Below, piece by piece: positions 6,917 to 14,221 of a stretch of DNA of 22,479 bases. The notes beneath the pieces were generated by a model that did no database searches, was not told where the DNA came from, and saw nothing but the letters and a program-made list of their open reading frames with translations. The stretch's first letter is position 1. Every line of letters begins with the position of its first letter. A program made the position numbers and the translations under genes. Source of the DNA: JBLMZW01 sp050259035 (lineage in GTDB: Bacteria > Bacillota > Syntrophomonadia > Syntrophomonadales > DTU052); assembly GCA_050259035.1 (NCBI GenBank), contig JBLMZW010000105.1:1-22479 (forward strand), read 5' to 3'.

Positions 6917-8104
6917 TTGAAACTGAGGAGAATGTCTAAAACTCTTGCACTGTTATTGTGCCTGACCCTGGTAATGACCTGCATAGCGGGATGCGGGTCC
7001 AAGACCGAAAATACGGACAAGAATAAACCCGCTGCGTCTGATACGGTTAAGATCGGGTTTTTGGGAGCACTGACCGGCGACGTGGCCAATTACGGCGTAC
7101 CCGCCCTCAAAGGATTAAAACTGGCAGCCAAAGAATTGAACGCAAAAGGTGGCATCATGGGAAAACAGGTCGAAATCATTGACGAGGACAATCGCGGTGA
7201 TAAGACCGAAGCGGCAAACATAACCAAGAAATATATCAGCCGTGACAAAGTCAATGCCATTATTGGTGATCCCTGTACCGGTGTCACCATTGTGGCAGCC
7301 AAAATAGCTCAGGAAAATCAAATGGTACTGCTATCTGCTGGAGCAACCGGTTCGGGGGTAGTTGAGAACGGGAATTACATTTTCCGTAATACTCTTTTAG
7401 ATGCTGTTGCCGCGCCAGCAGTAACTGATTACCTGATTAAAAAAGGATATAAGAATTTTGCGGTGGTCACAGCTATTAACGATGAATATAGTGTTGGTTT
7501 ATCCAAGATTTTCCGCCAGGCAATCAAAGATAAAGGCGGTAAAATCATTAAAGAAGAAAGTATTTCAAAAGGTGATACCAACTTCTCTGCTCAAATAACT
7601 AAGATTAAGCCAAGCAATCCGGATATGATTGTATTCACCGGCTATTATAAAGAAGCCGCACTATTTATGAAAGAAGCTCGGAAACAAGGTATGACTGCGA
7701 ATTTCGTCGGTGGCGATGGCTGCCTGGGGCCCGAACTGTACAAACTGGGGGGAAAAGCGGTTGAAGGAAGTATTGTTTACTGCGGTTTCTCACCGCAGCA
7801 ACCTACACCTGTAACCAAGAAGTTCCTTGATGCCTATCAGAAGGAATACAAGGAAGAAGGAGAAATGTTCTCTTCCCAGTACTACGATGCTTTGATGATT
7901 ATTGCCCAGGCCATGGAAAAATCGAAGTCTACCGATCCCAAGGTCTACCGGGCTGAGTTGGCCAAGACTAAAGACTTTCCGGGAGCCTCCGGCACCATAA
8001 CTTTCAGGGCAAATCGGGAGCCAATCAAGAGCCCGGTTTATCTTTTGACTGTTAAGGACAACGCTTTCATACTCCTGGATAAGGTTCCAGTTAAGGCTGA
8101 GTAG
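6917..8104 (+). CDS. livK: Branched-chain amino acid binding lipoprotein LivK
   Basis: 395 residues starting at TTG 6917, chosen because AAGGAGGG lies seven bases upstream and because the frame then opens with a complete lipoprotein signal (lipobox IAGC, Cys26). The mature protein has the Peripla_BP_6 pattern: VKIGFLGALTGDVANYG, ALKGLKLAAKELNAKGGIMGKQVEIIDEDNRGD, VNAIIGDPCTGVTIVAAKIAQ, and a second lobe with PDMIVFTGYYKEAALFMKEARKQG and QYYDALMIIAQAM. It captures a branched-chain or related amino acid outside the cell and hands it to LivH/LivM; the exact ligand cannot be read. An inverted repeat in the gap before livH may raise its transcript level above that of the permeases. Confidence 0.93.
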   Translation: MKLRRMSKTLALLLCLTLVMTCIAGCGSKTENTDKNKPAASDTVKIGFLGALTGDVANYGVPALKGLKLAAKELNAKGGIMGKQVEIIDEDNRGDKTEAANITKKYISRDKVNAIIGDPCTGVTIVAAKIAQENQMVLLSAGATGSGVVENGNYIFRNTLLDAVAAPAVTDYLIKKGYKNFAVVTAINDEYSVGLSKIFRQAIKDKGGKIIKEESISKGDTNFSAQITKIKPSNPDMIVFTGYYKEAALFMKEARKQGMTANFVGGDGCLGPELYKLGGKAVEGSIVYCGFSPQQPTPVTKKFLDAYQKEYKEEGEMFSSQYYDALMIIAQAMEKSKSTDPKVYRAELAKTKDFPGASGTITFRANREPIKSPVYLLTVKDNAFILLDKVPVKAE

Positions 8105-8209
8105 TTTTAGAAGTAACCTTTACTCGCCGGACTGAGGTCCGCAAACCAAGAGATTCCGGAAGACAGACAAGATTTTTAAAAAGTCTTCGTTAAAGGTAAG
8201 TGGCGTGTG

Positions 8210-8243
8210 GGAAATGGGAGTGATTTATATCCCTCCCATTTCC
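8210..8243 (+). terminator. Hairpin between livK and livH (leaky terminator or mRNA stabiliser)
   Basis: A perfect 11-bp inverted repeat: GGAAATGGGAG (8210-8220) and CTCCCATTTCC (8233-8243), 12-base loop. The following bases (GCCTGTTTT) are only moderately T-rich, so partial termination or protection of the livK 3' end fits better than full termination. A smaller stem, CGGAC/GTCCG with loop TGAG, lies at 8128-8141. Confidence 0.6.
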
Positions 8244-8281
8244 GCCTGTTTTACTCGATTTTCTTCTAGCGGAGGTTGCAG

Positions 8282-9157
8282 ATGTTCTGGCAGCAACTTA
8301 TTAACGGATTAACCCTGGGCAGCATCTATGCATTAATTGCTCTGGGGTACACTATGGTTTACGGTATTATCCTACTGATAAACTTTGCCCATGGTGATGT
8401 CTATATGGTTGGCGCTTTTATTGGACTTCTTCTGGCCCTGACATTTAATGTTAATGTATTCGTGGCCATTGGAGGCGCTATGTTAGTCTGCGCCCTCTTA
8501 GGAGTATTGATCGAGAAATTAGCCTATCGGCGTTTACGCTCAGCTTCTCGTTTATCGGCCCTGATTAGCGCCATCGGCGTGTCGACTTTTTTATCAACCC
8601 TGATGGTCCTGATCCACGGCCCTGATACCCACGCTTTTCCGGCTGAAACCTTTGCTATGGTATCGTATAATCTTGGTTCCATTCAGGTATCCAACATGCA
8701 GGTATTTATTTTAGTGGTTTCGGCCTTATTAATGCTGGGTTTGCAGTTGTTGGTTAAGAAAACCAAAATCGGGTTGGCTATGCGTGCCTGTTCTCAAGAT
8801 ATTGAAGCCGCCGCTCTAATGGGAATAAACGTAAACCGCGTTATCTCCTTTACTTTTGCCCTGGGCTCGGCATTGGCTGCGGCCGGCGGGGTTTTGGTGG
8901 GTATTTATTATAGTGCGGTTGAACCTTATATGGGCGTAATAGTAGGTCTTAAGGCTTTTGCTGCGGCAGTTCTGGGAGGTATCGGCTCTATACCCGGAGC
9001 CATGCTCGGGGGGTTTCTTTTAGGCATCATGGAAAACTTTAGTATAGCTTATCTAGCATCCTCTTACAAGGATGCAATAGCCTTCGGAATACTTATAGTG
9101 GTATTAATACTACGTCCCCAGGGACTCCTGGGTAAATCAATCGCAAAGAAGGTCTAG
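8282..9157 (+). CDS. livH: Branched-chain amino acid ABC transporter permease LivH
   Basis: 291 residues. The start is ATG 8282 with GGAGG (8271-8275) six bases upstream; a TTG at 8276 in the same frame abuts the binding site and is unlikely. The protein is highly hydrophobic, with about eight membrane segments and the family signature near the N-terminus: NGLTLGSIYALIALGYTMVY, then LINFAHGDVYMVGAF. The cytoplasmic loop that contacts the ATPases reads MRACSQDIEAAALMGINVNRV. The C-terminus has GLKAFAAAVLGGIGSIPGAMLGG and ends at LRPQGLLGKS. It forms the membrane channel with LivM, whose gene starts nine bases later. Confidence 0.95.
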   Translation: MFWQQLINGLTLGSIYALIALGYTMVYGIILLINFAHGDVYMVGAFIGLLLALTFNVNVFVAIGGAMLVCALLGVLIEKLAYRRLRSASRLSALISAIGVSTFLSTLMVLIHGPDTHAFPAETFAMVSYNLGSIQVSNMQVFILVVSALLMLGLQLLVKKTKIGLAMRACSQDIEAAALMGINVNRVISFTFALGSALAAAGGVLVGIYYSAVEPYMGVIVGLKAFAAAVLGGIGSIPGAMLGGFLLGIMENFSIAYLASSYKDAIAFGILIVVLILRPQGLLGKSIAKKV

Positions 9158-9165
9158 CTCAATTT

Positions 9166-10074
9166 ATGGATGCTATGCTCGAACAGTATATCAACCCGTA
9201 TTATCTTCAGATATTAGTTTTGATCGGGATTAATATTATCCTGGCTCTGGGGCTGAACCTTATAACCGGATTTACCGGCCAGCTCTCCATGGGTCACGCC
9301 GGGTTCATGAGCATCGGCGCCTATACCTCAGCGATTCTGGCTGTAAATTTTGGAATGCCTTTCTGGGTTAGTTTTGCCGGAGCCGGATTGATGGCCGGTC
9401 TATTCGGTCTGATTATAGGTATACCGATTCTTCGCCTCGACGGTGATTATCTGGCCATGGTTACAATAGGGTTCGCGGAGATAGTTCGTGTGGTATTATT
9501 AAATCTTGATTTTGCCGGAGGAGGCCTTGGCCTTTCGGGAATACCTAACAACACTAATTTTCTCATGGTTTGGGTTATAGCCTTGATTGTGATCTTTTTG
9601 AACATGCGCCTGCAAAATTCCCGTATGGGAAGAGCTATGATAGCCATCCGGGAGGATGAGATTGCCGCCTCCGCATCCGGGGTAAATCTCACAGTGTATA
9701 AGGTCCTGGCTTTCTCGTTGGGTGCCGCTTTGGCGGGTTTCGGAGGATCGCTTTATGCCCACTATATCACCTATATATCCCCAGGAGATTTCGGATTTAG
9801 TAAATCGGTTGATCTATTGTGCATGGTTGTTCTTGGTGGTATGGGTAGTATCCCTGGTACTATTCTGGGAACTATTATTTTGACCATAGCCCCAGAAGCT
9901 TTACGTTTTGTAAGTGACTACCGTCTCCTTTTCCAGGGCGCTTTGTTAATTCTTCTAATGAATTTTAGGCCTAATGGTATTCTGGGAGATGTTCGTTGGT
10001 ATGATATTAAACAACGATTTAGTCATCGTCGTTTACAGCGCGAAGAAACAACAAGTGGTGTGGGGGATGGGTAA
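9166..10074 (+). CDS. livM: Branched-chain amino acid ABC transporter permease LivM
   Basis: 302 residues, the second permease of the complex. The family signature is GLNLITGFTGQLSMGHAGFMSIGAYTSAIL near residues 28-57, with the ATPase-contact loop MIAIREDEIAASASGVNLTVYKV and the C-terminal motif VVLGGMGSIPGTILG. There are about eight to ten membrane segments. The ATG has no strong binding site (only AAGAAGG more than ten bases away), so translation is probably coupled to livH, which ends eight bases before. A short charged tail rich in Arg (KQRFSHRRLQREE) is likely cytoplasmic. A gap of about 90 bases with no clear signal precedes livG. Confidence 0.94.
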   Translation: MDAMLEQYINPYYLQILVLIGINIILALGLNLITGFTGQLSMGHAGFMSIGAYTSAILAVNFGMPFWVSFAGAGLMAGLFGLIIGIPILRLDGDYLAMVTIGFAEIVRVVLLNLDFAGGGLGLSGIPNNTNFLMVWVIALIVIFLNMRLQNSRMGRAMIAIREDEIAASASGVNLTVYKVLAFSLGAALAGFGGSLYAHYITYISPGDFGFSKSVDLLCMVVLGGMGSIPGTILGTIILTIAPEALRFVSDYRLLFQGALLILLMNFRPNGILGDVRWYDIKQRFSHRRLQREETTSGVGDG

Positions 10075-10166
10075 CCCGAATCGAATCTACTTTTAAGCTA
10101 GAAGAAATGCTGGGGAAAACGTTGATATAATTGGATTTCAGGGTTTTGAATGCGAGGTTTTCATCA

Positions 10167-10928
10167 GTGAACGTCCTTGAGATTAAAAACTTAACCCAGG
10201 ACTTTGGGGGACTAAGAGCCTTAGATTCGGTCAGCTTGACCATTAAAGAAGGTCAGGTTTTTGGGTTGATTGGGCCAAATGGAGCAGGTAAGACTACCCT
10301 GTTTAATTTGGTTACGGGTATTTACCGTCCTACTTCGGGTGAGATCCTCTTCCAGGAACAAACGATTAATAAACTACAGCCACATTTATTGGCCCGGGCC
10401 GGAATCGGGCGTACCTTTCAGAACATCCGGCTGTTTAAAAAGATGTCGGTATTGGATAATGTAAAAATCGGGATGCACGCTGTCACTCATACCGGATTTC
10501 TTACCGGATTGATTCATACGCCCGGGGCAATTCGAGAGGAAAAAGCCATCCGTAATCGATGTATAGAGCTTTTGAAATTAGTAGGCCTGGAGAACCGGTC
10601 TATGGAACTTGCTGCCAGCCTGGCTTACGGAGAACAGCGTCGTTTGGAAATAGCTCGGGCTCTGGCTTTGAACCCGGTTTTGCTGCTTCTGGATGAACCG
10701 GCAGCCGGTATGAATGCCACTGAGAAAGAAGAACTTTTGGGATATATTCGCCAGATACAGTCCATGGGAATCACTATACTGCTTGTAGAACACGACATGA
10801 ACGTTGTGATGCGCATTTGCGAATGCATTGCTGTTCTTAATTACGGGCGTAAAATCGCCGAAGGCACTCCAGACCAGGTTGCCAATAACGAGCAGGTTAT
10901 CAAGTCCTACCTCGGTGCCGCCAAATGA
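10167..10928 (+). CDS. livG: Branched-chain amino acid ABC transporter ATPase LivG
   Basis: 253 residues from GTG 10167, chosen over the upstream TTG at 10131 because GAGG lies nine bases before it and because LivG proteins begin at this point (VLEIKNLTQDFGGLRAL). Walker A is GPNGAGKTT (36-44), Q-loop region GRTFQNIRLF, signature AYGEQRRLEIARAL, Walker B LLLLDEPAAGMN and switch His in VEHDM. The characteristic LivG insertion between the Q-loop and the signature is present (TGFLTGLIHTPGAIREEKAI). It pairs with LivF. Its last four bases overlap the start of the EamA permease (ATGA), showing tight translational coupling. Confidence 0.95.
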   Translation: MNVLEIKNLTQDFGGLRALDSVSLTIKEGQVFGLIGPNGAGKTTLFNLVTGIYRPTSGEILFQEQTINKLQPHLLARAGIGRTFQNIRLFKKMSVLDNVKIGMHAVTHTGFLTGLIHTPGAIREEKAIRNRCIELLKLVGLENRSMELAASLAYGEQRRLEIARALALNPVLLLLDEPAAGMNATEKEELLGYIRQIQSMGITILLVEHDMNVVMRICECIAVLNYGRKIAEGTPDQVANNEQVIKSYLGAAK

Positions 10929-11791
10929 TTCCTCGCCTGACCTACCCCCTGTTGTTTTTAGGGGTACTTTGTATGGCAACTTCTTCAATTTTGGTTCGTT
11001 ATTCTACTGCCCCTTCTATTATTATCGCCTTTTTTCGTTTGGGAACAACCGCTGTCCTGGGTTCGGGTCTTACTATTGGTACTGGCCAGAATTTGACTTT
11101 CAAGCCCAAGCAACTGGGATTGGCTAGCCTGGCTGGTTTTTTCCTGGCCTTGCACTTTGCATTTTGGATCACTTCTCTAAGTTATACCTCCATAGCCAGT
11201 TCAGTGCTTTTTACCAACCTTCAGGTGGTTTTTGTCTGGCTTTTCTCAGTTGTTCTCTTAAAGGAGAGTGTCACTCGCCAGGCGGCTATAGGAATTATCA
11301 TCGCAGTTGGGGGAAGTGTTCTCGTAGGCGGGGGCGACTTTTTTCATGGTCATTTAAAGGGCGATCTAATATCACTGGCCAGTGGCCTGTTCATCGCAAT
11401 CTACCTTCTTATTGGCAGGTATATCCGCAAAGACCTGGATATATGGCCCTATACCACATTAGTATCCGCTTTCGCCGCACTTATTTTGGCTTTCTATGCC
11501 CTGATCACCGGGCTCTCATTTACCGGCTACCCCTCGATTGACTACCTACTATTCGGTCTTATGGCCTTAATTCCCGGGCTGGGCGGTCATGCTGTTTTGA
11601 ATTGGGCTTTAAAATATTTGAAAGCCCCCCTGGTTGCCGTTTCCATTCTGGGCGAATCAGTAGGAGCATCCATTCTCGGCTATATGTTTTTTAACGAAGG
11701 ACTGGCCTGGTTCCAGATCATTGGAGGAGTGCTAATCCTGGCCGGGATTTACCTGGCTGTATCCCGGGATGCCGGAAAAGCAGAAGATTAA
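10925..11791 (+). CDS. EamA/DMT-superfamily permease
   Basis: 288 residues with ten hydrophobic segments arranged as two EamA repeats (about 8-135 and 148-280), the standard RhaT/YdcZ-type architecture. Typical features are the EamA pattern IASSVLFTNLQVVFVWLFSVVLLKE with RQAAIGIIIAVGGSVLVG in the first half and ILGESVGASILGYMFFNEGLAWFQIIGGVLILAGIYL in the second. Members export amino acids, metabolites or nucleotide sugars. Coupling by a 4-base overlap with livG places it in the liv operon, so an amino acid exporter balancing the importer is the likeliest role. The substrate cannot be read. It converges on a minus-strand gene ten bases later with no terminator seen. Confidence 0.88.
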   Translation: MIPRLTYPLLFLGVLCMATSSILVRYSTAPSIIIAFFRLGTTAVLGSGLTIGTGQNLTFKPKQLGLASLAGFFLALHFAFWITSLSYTSIASSVLFTNLQVVFVWLFSVVLLKESVTRQAAIGIIIAVGGSVLVGGGDFFHGHLKGDLISLASGLFIAIYLLIGRYIRKDLDIWPYTTLVSAFAALILAFYALITGLSFTGYPSIDYLLFGLMALIPGLGGHAVLNWALKYLKAPLVAVSILGESVGASILGYMFFNEGLAWFQIIGGVLILAGIYLAVSRDAGKAED

Positions 11792-11801
11792 AGAGCCTGC
11801 T

Positions 11802-12497
11802 TTACTTAGCTCTAAGGTATTTTTGGGTCCAGGGGCAGGCGAGGATACAGAGACCGCATACATCTTCAGGCAAATTGTTGGCCCGGCTCCTCTCCGCAGC
11901 AATATGGTGGCAGGCTTTATAGTTGTAATAACAGTCTCGAGGCATCCCTACCCTCCAGTTCTCTCCGGTTGGAGCCTGAGACGGGCATACGTCACAGCAG
12001 ATCATACAATCGGCGCAGCGGGATTCATTTACCGGGGTGTCAGTTGCCAACGGCGCGTTAGTGAGAACCGTGGAAAGCCGAACCGCGGATCCATACTGCG
12101 GGGTTATCAGCAAGGCACATTTTCCTATCCACCCCAGACCAGCCCGGGTTGCTACGGTTTTATGCGGCAGCCTTGTAGTTTGGGTCTCAACATCGGTATG
12201 AACACTAGCCCTTACCCTGGCTACAGCCTCATAGCCATGAGATCGCAGGATGGAAGCCGCTAGTTCATCCAGGCTGTCGAGCAGATGATTGGCCCTCATG
12301 TATTCATCGAAATATTCCTGGGTTGGCCCTTCGGCTATACCTTTGATGATTTCCGGATTAAGAGCGGTAGCAATTGATATTCCAAAGTGATAAGAGTCCC
12401 TCTCCTCCTCCGGAATCTCAGACAAATCAGCAAATCCAACCAGTGAAGCCCCGCCTTTCAGCAGTGCTTCCTTAATTTCATGGTTAATTTCTGTCAT
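11802..12497 (-). CDS. QueG-like double 4Fe-4S cluster protein, short form
   Basis: 231 residues from ATG 12497, fixed by GGGGGAGG five bases upstream; the frame extends further to 12551 without another binding site. The motif GLGWIGKCALLITPQYGSAVRLSTVLTN (about 120-147) is the QueG/corrinoid-reductase core. Two ferredoxin cluster motifs follow: Cys161-x2-Cys164-x2-Cys167-x3-Cys171-Pro and the cysteines at 214, 217 and 221-Pro. True epoxyqueuosine reductases are about 310-380 residues and carry more sequence at both ends. This protein belongs to the shorter set often labelled epoxyqueuosine reductase in anaerobes without proof. A cytoplasmic redox protein is likely. No queuosine gene is nearby. 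Confidence 0.82.
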   Translation of the reverse strand: MTEINHEIKEALLKGGASLVGFADLSEIPEEERDSYHFGISIATALNPEIIKGIAEGPTQEYFDEYMRANHLLDSLDELAASILRSHGYEAVARVRASVHTDVETQTTRLPHKTVATRAGLGWIGKCALLITPQYGSAVRLSTVLTNAPLATDTPVNESRCADCMICCDVCPSQAPTGENWRVGMPRDCYYNYKACHHIAAERSRANNLPEDVCGLCILACPWTQKYLRAK

Positions 12498-12680
12498 AAT
12501 GTCCTCCCCCCTGCCGGGCTTAATATGAAAATCATCAATGGTTGATCCCACCTATTATCGCATTTCAAAAGAATTCCGGCCATTCAATAATCCTGTAATT
12601 TCTACTATTAGATCTCCGGTGATGAATGGTTTTGATCTGCAAGACGGTATGGTAAAAAATTGGTCCAAATTTTAGATAAT

Positions 12681-12708
12681 TTGAATTATTATTTTAATAG
12701 AATAATAT
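12681..12708 (+). promoter_or_regulatory. Possible promoter of the small membrane protein
   Basis: In a very AT-rich stretch, TTGAAT (12681-12686), 16 bases, TAATAT (12703-12708), about 75 bases before the start. Each box matches the sigma-A consensus at four of six positions. AT-richness makes chance matches easy. The rest of 12498-12781 holds nothing else recognised. Confidence 0.3.
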
Positions 12709-12781
12709 AATTCTACAATTTCTAATGTAACCATAACCAAACTAATGAACAAAATCTATTGAAGAGTTGGGAGGGGAATTT

Positions 12782-12991
12782 GTGGATCTATCTACCATAA
12801 TGATAGGCTTTTTTGCGGGGGCTTTCGGGTTGGCTTATCTCGTTTACGGCAAAAAGACTGCCAATTTCAGTTACCTGATATCAGGCCTTTTACTTATTTG
12901 TTATCCCTATTTTATCAACAACGTATTTATCTCAATTGGGGTTGGCGTGATTTTCCTTGGTGCTCCATTCCTGTTAAAGCGTTTTCTTTAA
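12782..12991 (+). CDS. Conserved-type small membrane protein, two helices
   Basis: 69 residues from GTG 12782, chosen because GGGAGGGG (12769-12776) lies five bases upstream; the TTG that opens the frame at 12767 overlaps this site. One hydrophobic segment at about 4-22 is followed by a short basic loop YGKKTANFSY, then a hydrophobic stretch of about 40 residues which probably forms one or two further helices (LISGLLLICYPYF, VFISIGVGVIFLGAPFLL), ending in KRF. Similar short proteins with a YGKK loop after the first helix are common in bacteria without known function, by recollection. It stands alone on the plus strand between two minus-strand genes. Confidence 0.7.
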   Translation: MDLSTIMIGFFAGAFGLAYLVYGKKTANFSYLISGLLLICYPYFINNVFISIGVGVIFLGAPFLLKRFL

Positions 12992-13019
12992 TCTTTGAAA
13001 ACCAATCGGCCAATTCTCC

Positions 13020-14072
13020 TTATTCCAGGTAAATTGGATTTGAATAAATCCAGGCTCGGTATCCGAACCAATGTTTATGGTAAACCTCAACTCGGTAAAC
13101 TCCGGGGGTCAGGTTACCAAAAAACATGATTCCCCTTGCCGTAACCTTTCTGCTGATCTCCTTCCCATTCCGGCGAAGCATAACCAGAGAATTAGTATTA
13201 GGCAGACGGACTACCAATCCCTCTTCCGCCCTGCCCCGTCCTCCCATTGGTACTTCCTGACCTTTCGATTTTCCTGTGAAGTTGAAACCCTGGGGGTTTT
13301 TAAAATAGTCATAACTAAAAAAACAGTTACCGGTTCCCAATGCCTGATATACCAGGGATTTATCTTTCTTCAGGTCGCCAGTAAGCTTGTGTTCCAGTAA
13401 AACGTGGGTATTTACACAACGAAAACTGTAATAGTAATCCAATGCCGTAAAGGTTAATGGGCTCTTGCCCATTTTTATGGCATGGGCATCGGAACATCCG
13501 ATTCCCACCACCAGTCTTTCTTTCAAAAGCTGATCCCATTTCCGAATTGTCTCCTCATCAGGGCCATTTTTAGTTATCAGATGAGGGTTAATCAGACTGA
13601 TATAGAGGGCCCGGAGGACACCGGTTAACTCCCCCTTCCATTGGGAAGCCAGGCTCCAGACAGTTACCCCGGAATAACCTGTTACCTTCCAGTTATCCCA
13701 TGGATACGTCTTACCGTCATCAAACAGGTATGAAGCCTTCTCGAAGGGATGGGCAATAAACCCCAGCCCACCCTGCTCGTTAACTCCGTCTATTACCTCC
13801 TGAGGACTCTCCTCATTATCAGGAACAACCTGGCTGATCCCCAGCCCAAGGTAATGGTTTTTGTTCCAGTTGATCTCACTGCCGATTAAAACTAATGTTT
13901 TTCCGTAGTAACCTTCTTCCCCGTTGTCATAACCAGTTAGGTTACGGTGATCGGTGATAATTACAAAATCAAGCCCGGCCTTTTCGGCAGCTTTGGCAAT
14001 CTGAAGAACAGTCCCTGAACCGTCTGAATAACTGGAATGTATATGAATATTACCCCGGTATTGATAAGCCAT
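13020..14072 (-). CDS. PHP-domain phosphoesterase with C-terminal beta domain (CehA/McbA-like)
   Basis: 350 residues from ATG 14072, fixed by GGGAGG six bases upstream; the open frame continues to 14162 but without a binding site. The metal ligands of the PHP fold are all present: His10-x-His12, Asp17, Asp41-His42, Glu66, His108 (AHPF) and Asp195-x-His197 (GCSDAHA). A trinuclear metal site and phosphoesterase or other hydrolase activity are expected. There is no signal peptide, so it should be cytoplasmic. Residues beyond about 260 look like a beta-sandwich (LVVRLPNTNSLVMLRRNGKEI, GVYRVEVYHK) of the type seen at the end of CehA-like PHP proteins. Substrate unknown; it is not a histidinol phosphatase by context. 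It converges with the small membrane protein. Confidence 0.85.
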   Translation of the reverse strand: MAYQYRGNIHIHSSYSDGSGTVLQIAKAAEKAGLDFVIITDHRNLTGYDNGEEGYYGKTLVLIGSEINWNKNHYLGLGISQVVPDNEESPQEVIDGVNEQGGLGFIAHPFEKASYLFDDGKTYPWDNWKVTGYSGVTVWSLASQWKGELTGVLRALYISLINPHLITKNGPDEETIRKWDQLLKERLVVGIGCSDAHAIKMGKSPLTFTALDYYYSFRCVNTHVLLEHKLTGDLKKDKSLVYQALGTGNCFFSYDYFKNPQGFNFTGKSKGQEVPMGGRGRAEEGLVVRLPNTNSLVMLRRNGKEISRKVTARGIMFFGNLTPGVYRVEVYHKHWFGYRAWIYSNPIYLE

Positions 14073-14221
14073 AACTAACCTCCCGAAGTAAAAGGAGATA
14101 TATTTCTTATATTTTAGCAATTGGCTCCGGCGGTTACGCGGAAGTATCTCCCAAAAGGTCAATATCGAGATGCGCTTCTCTACCTCGCTATTCTATGAAC
14201 ACAGATGTATATATTATTCGA

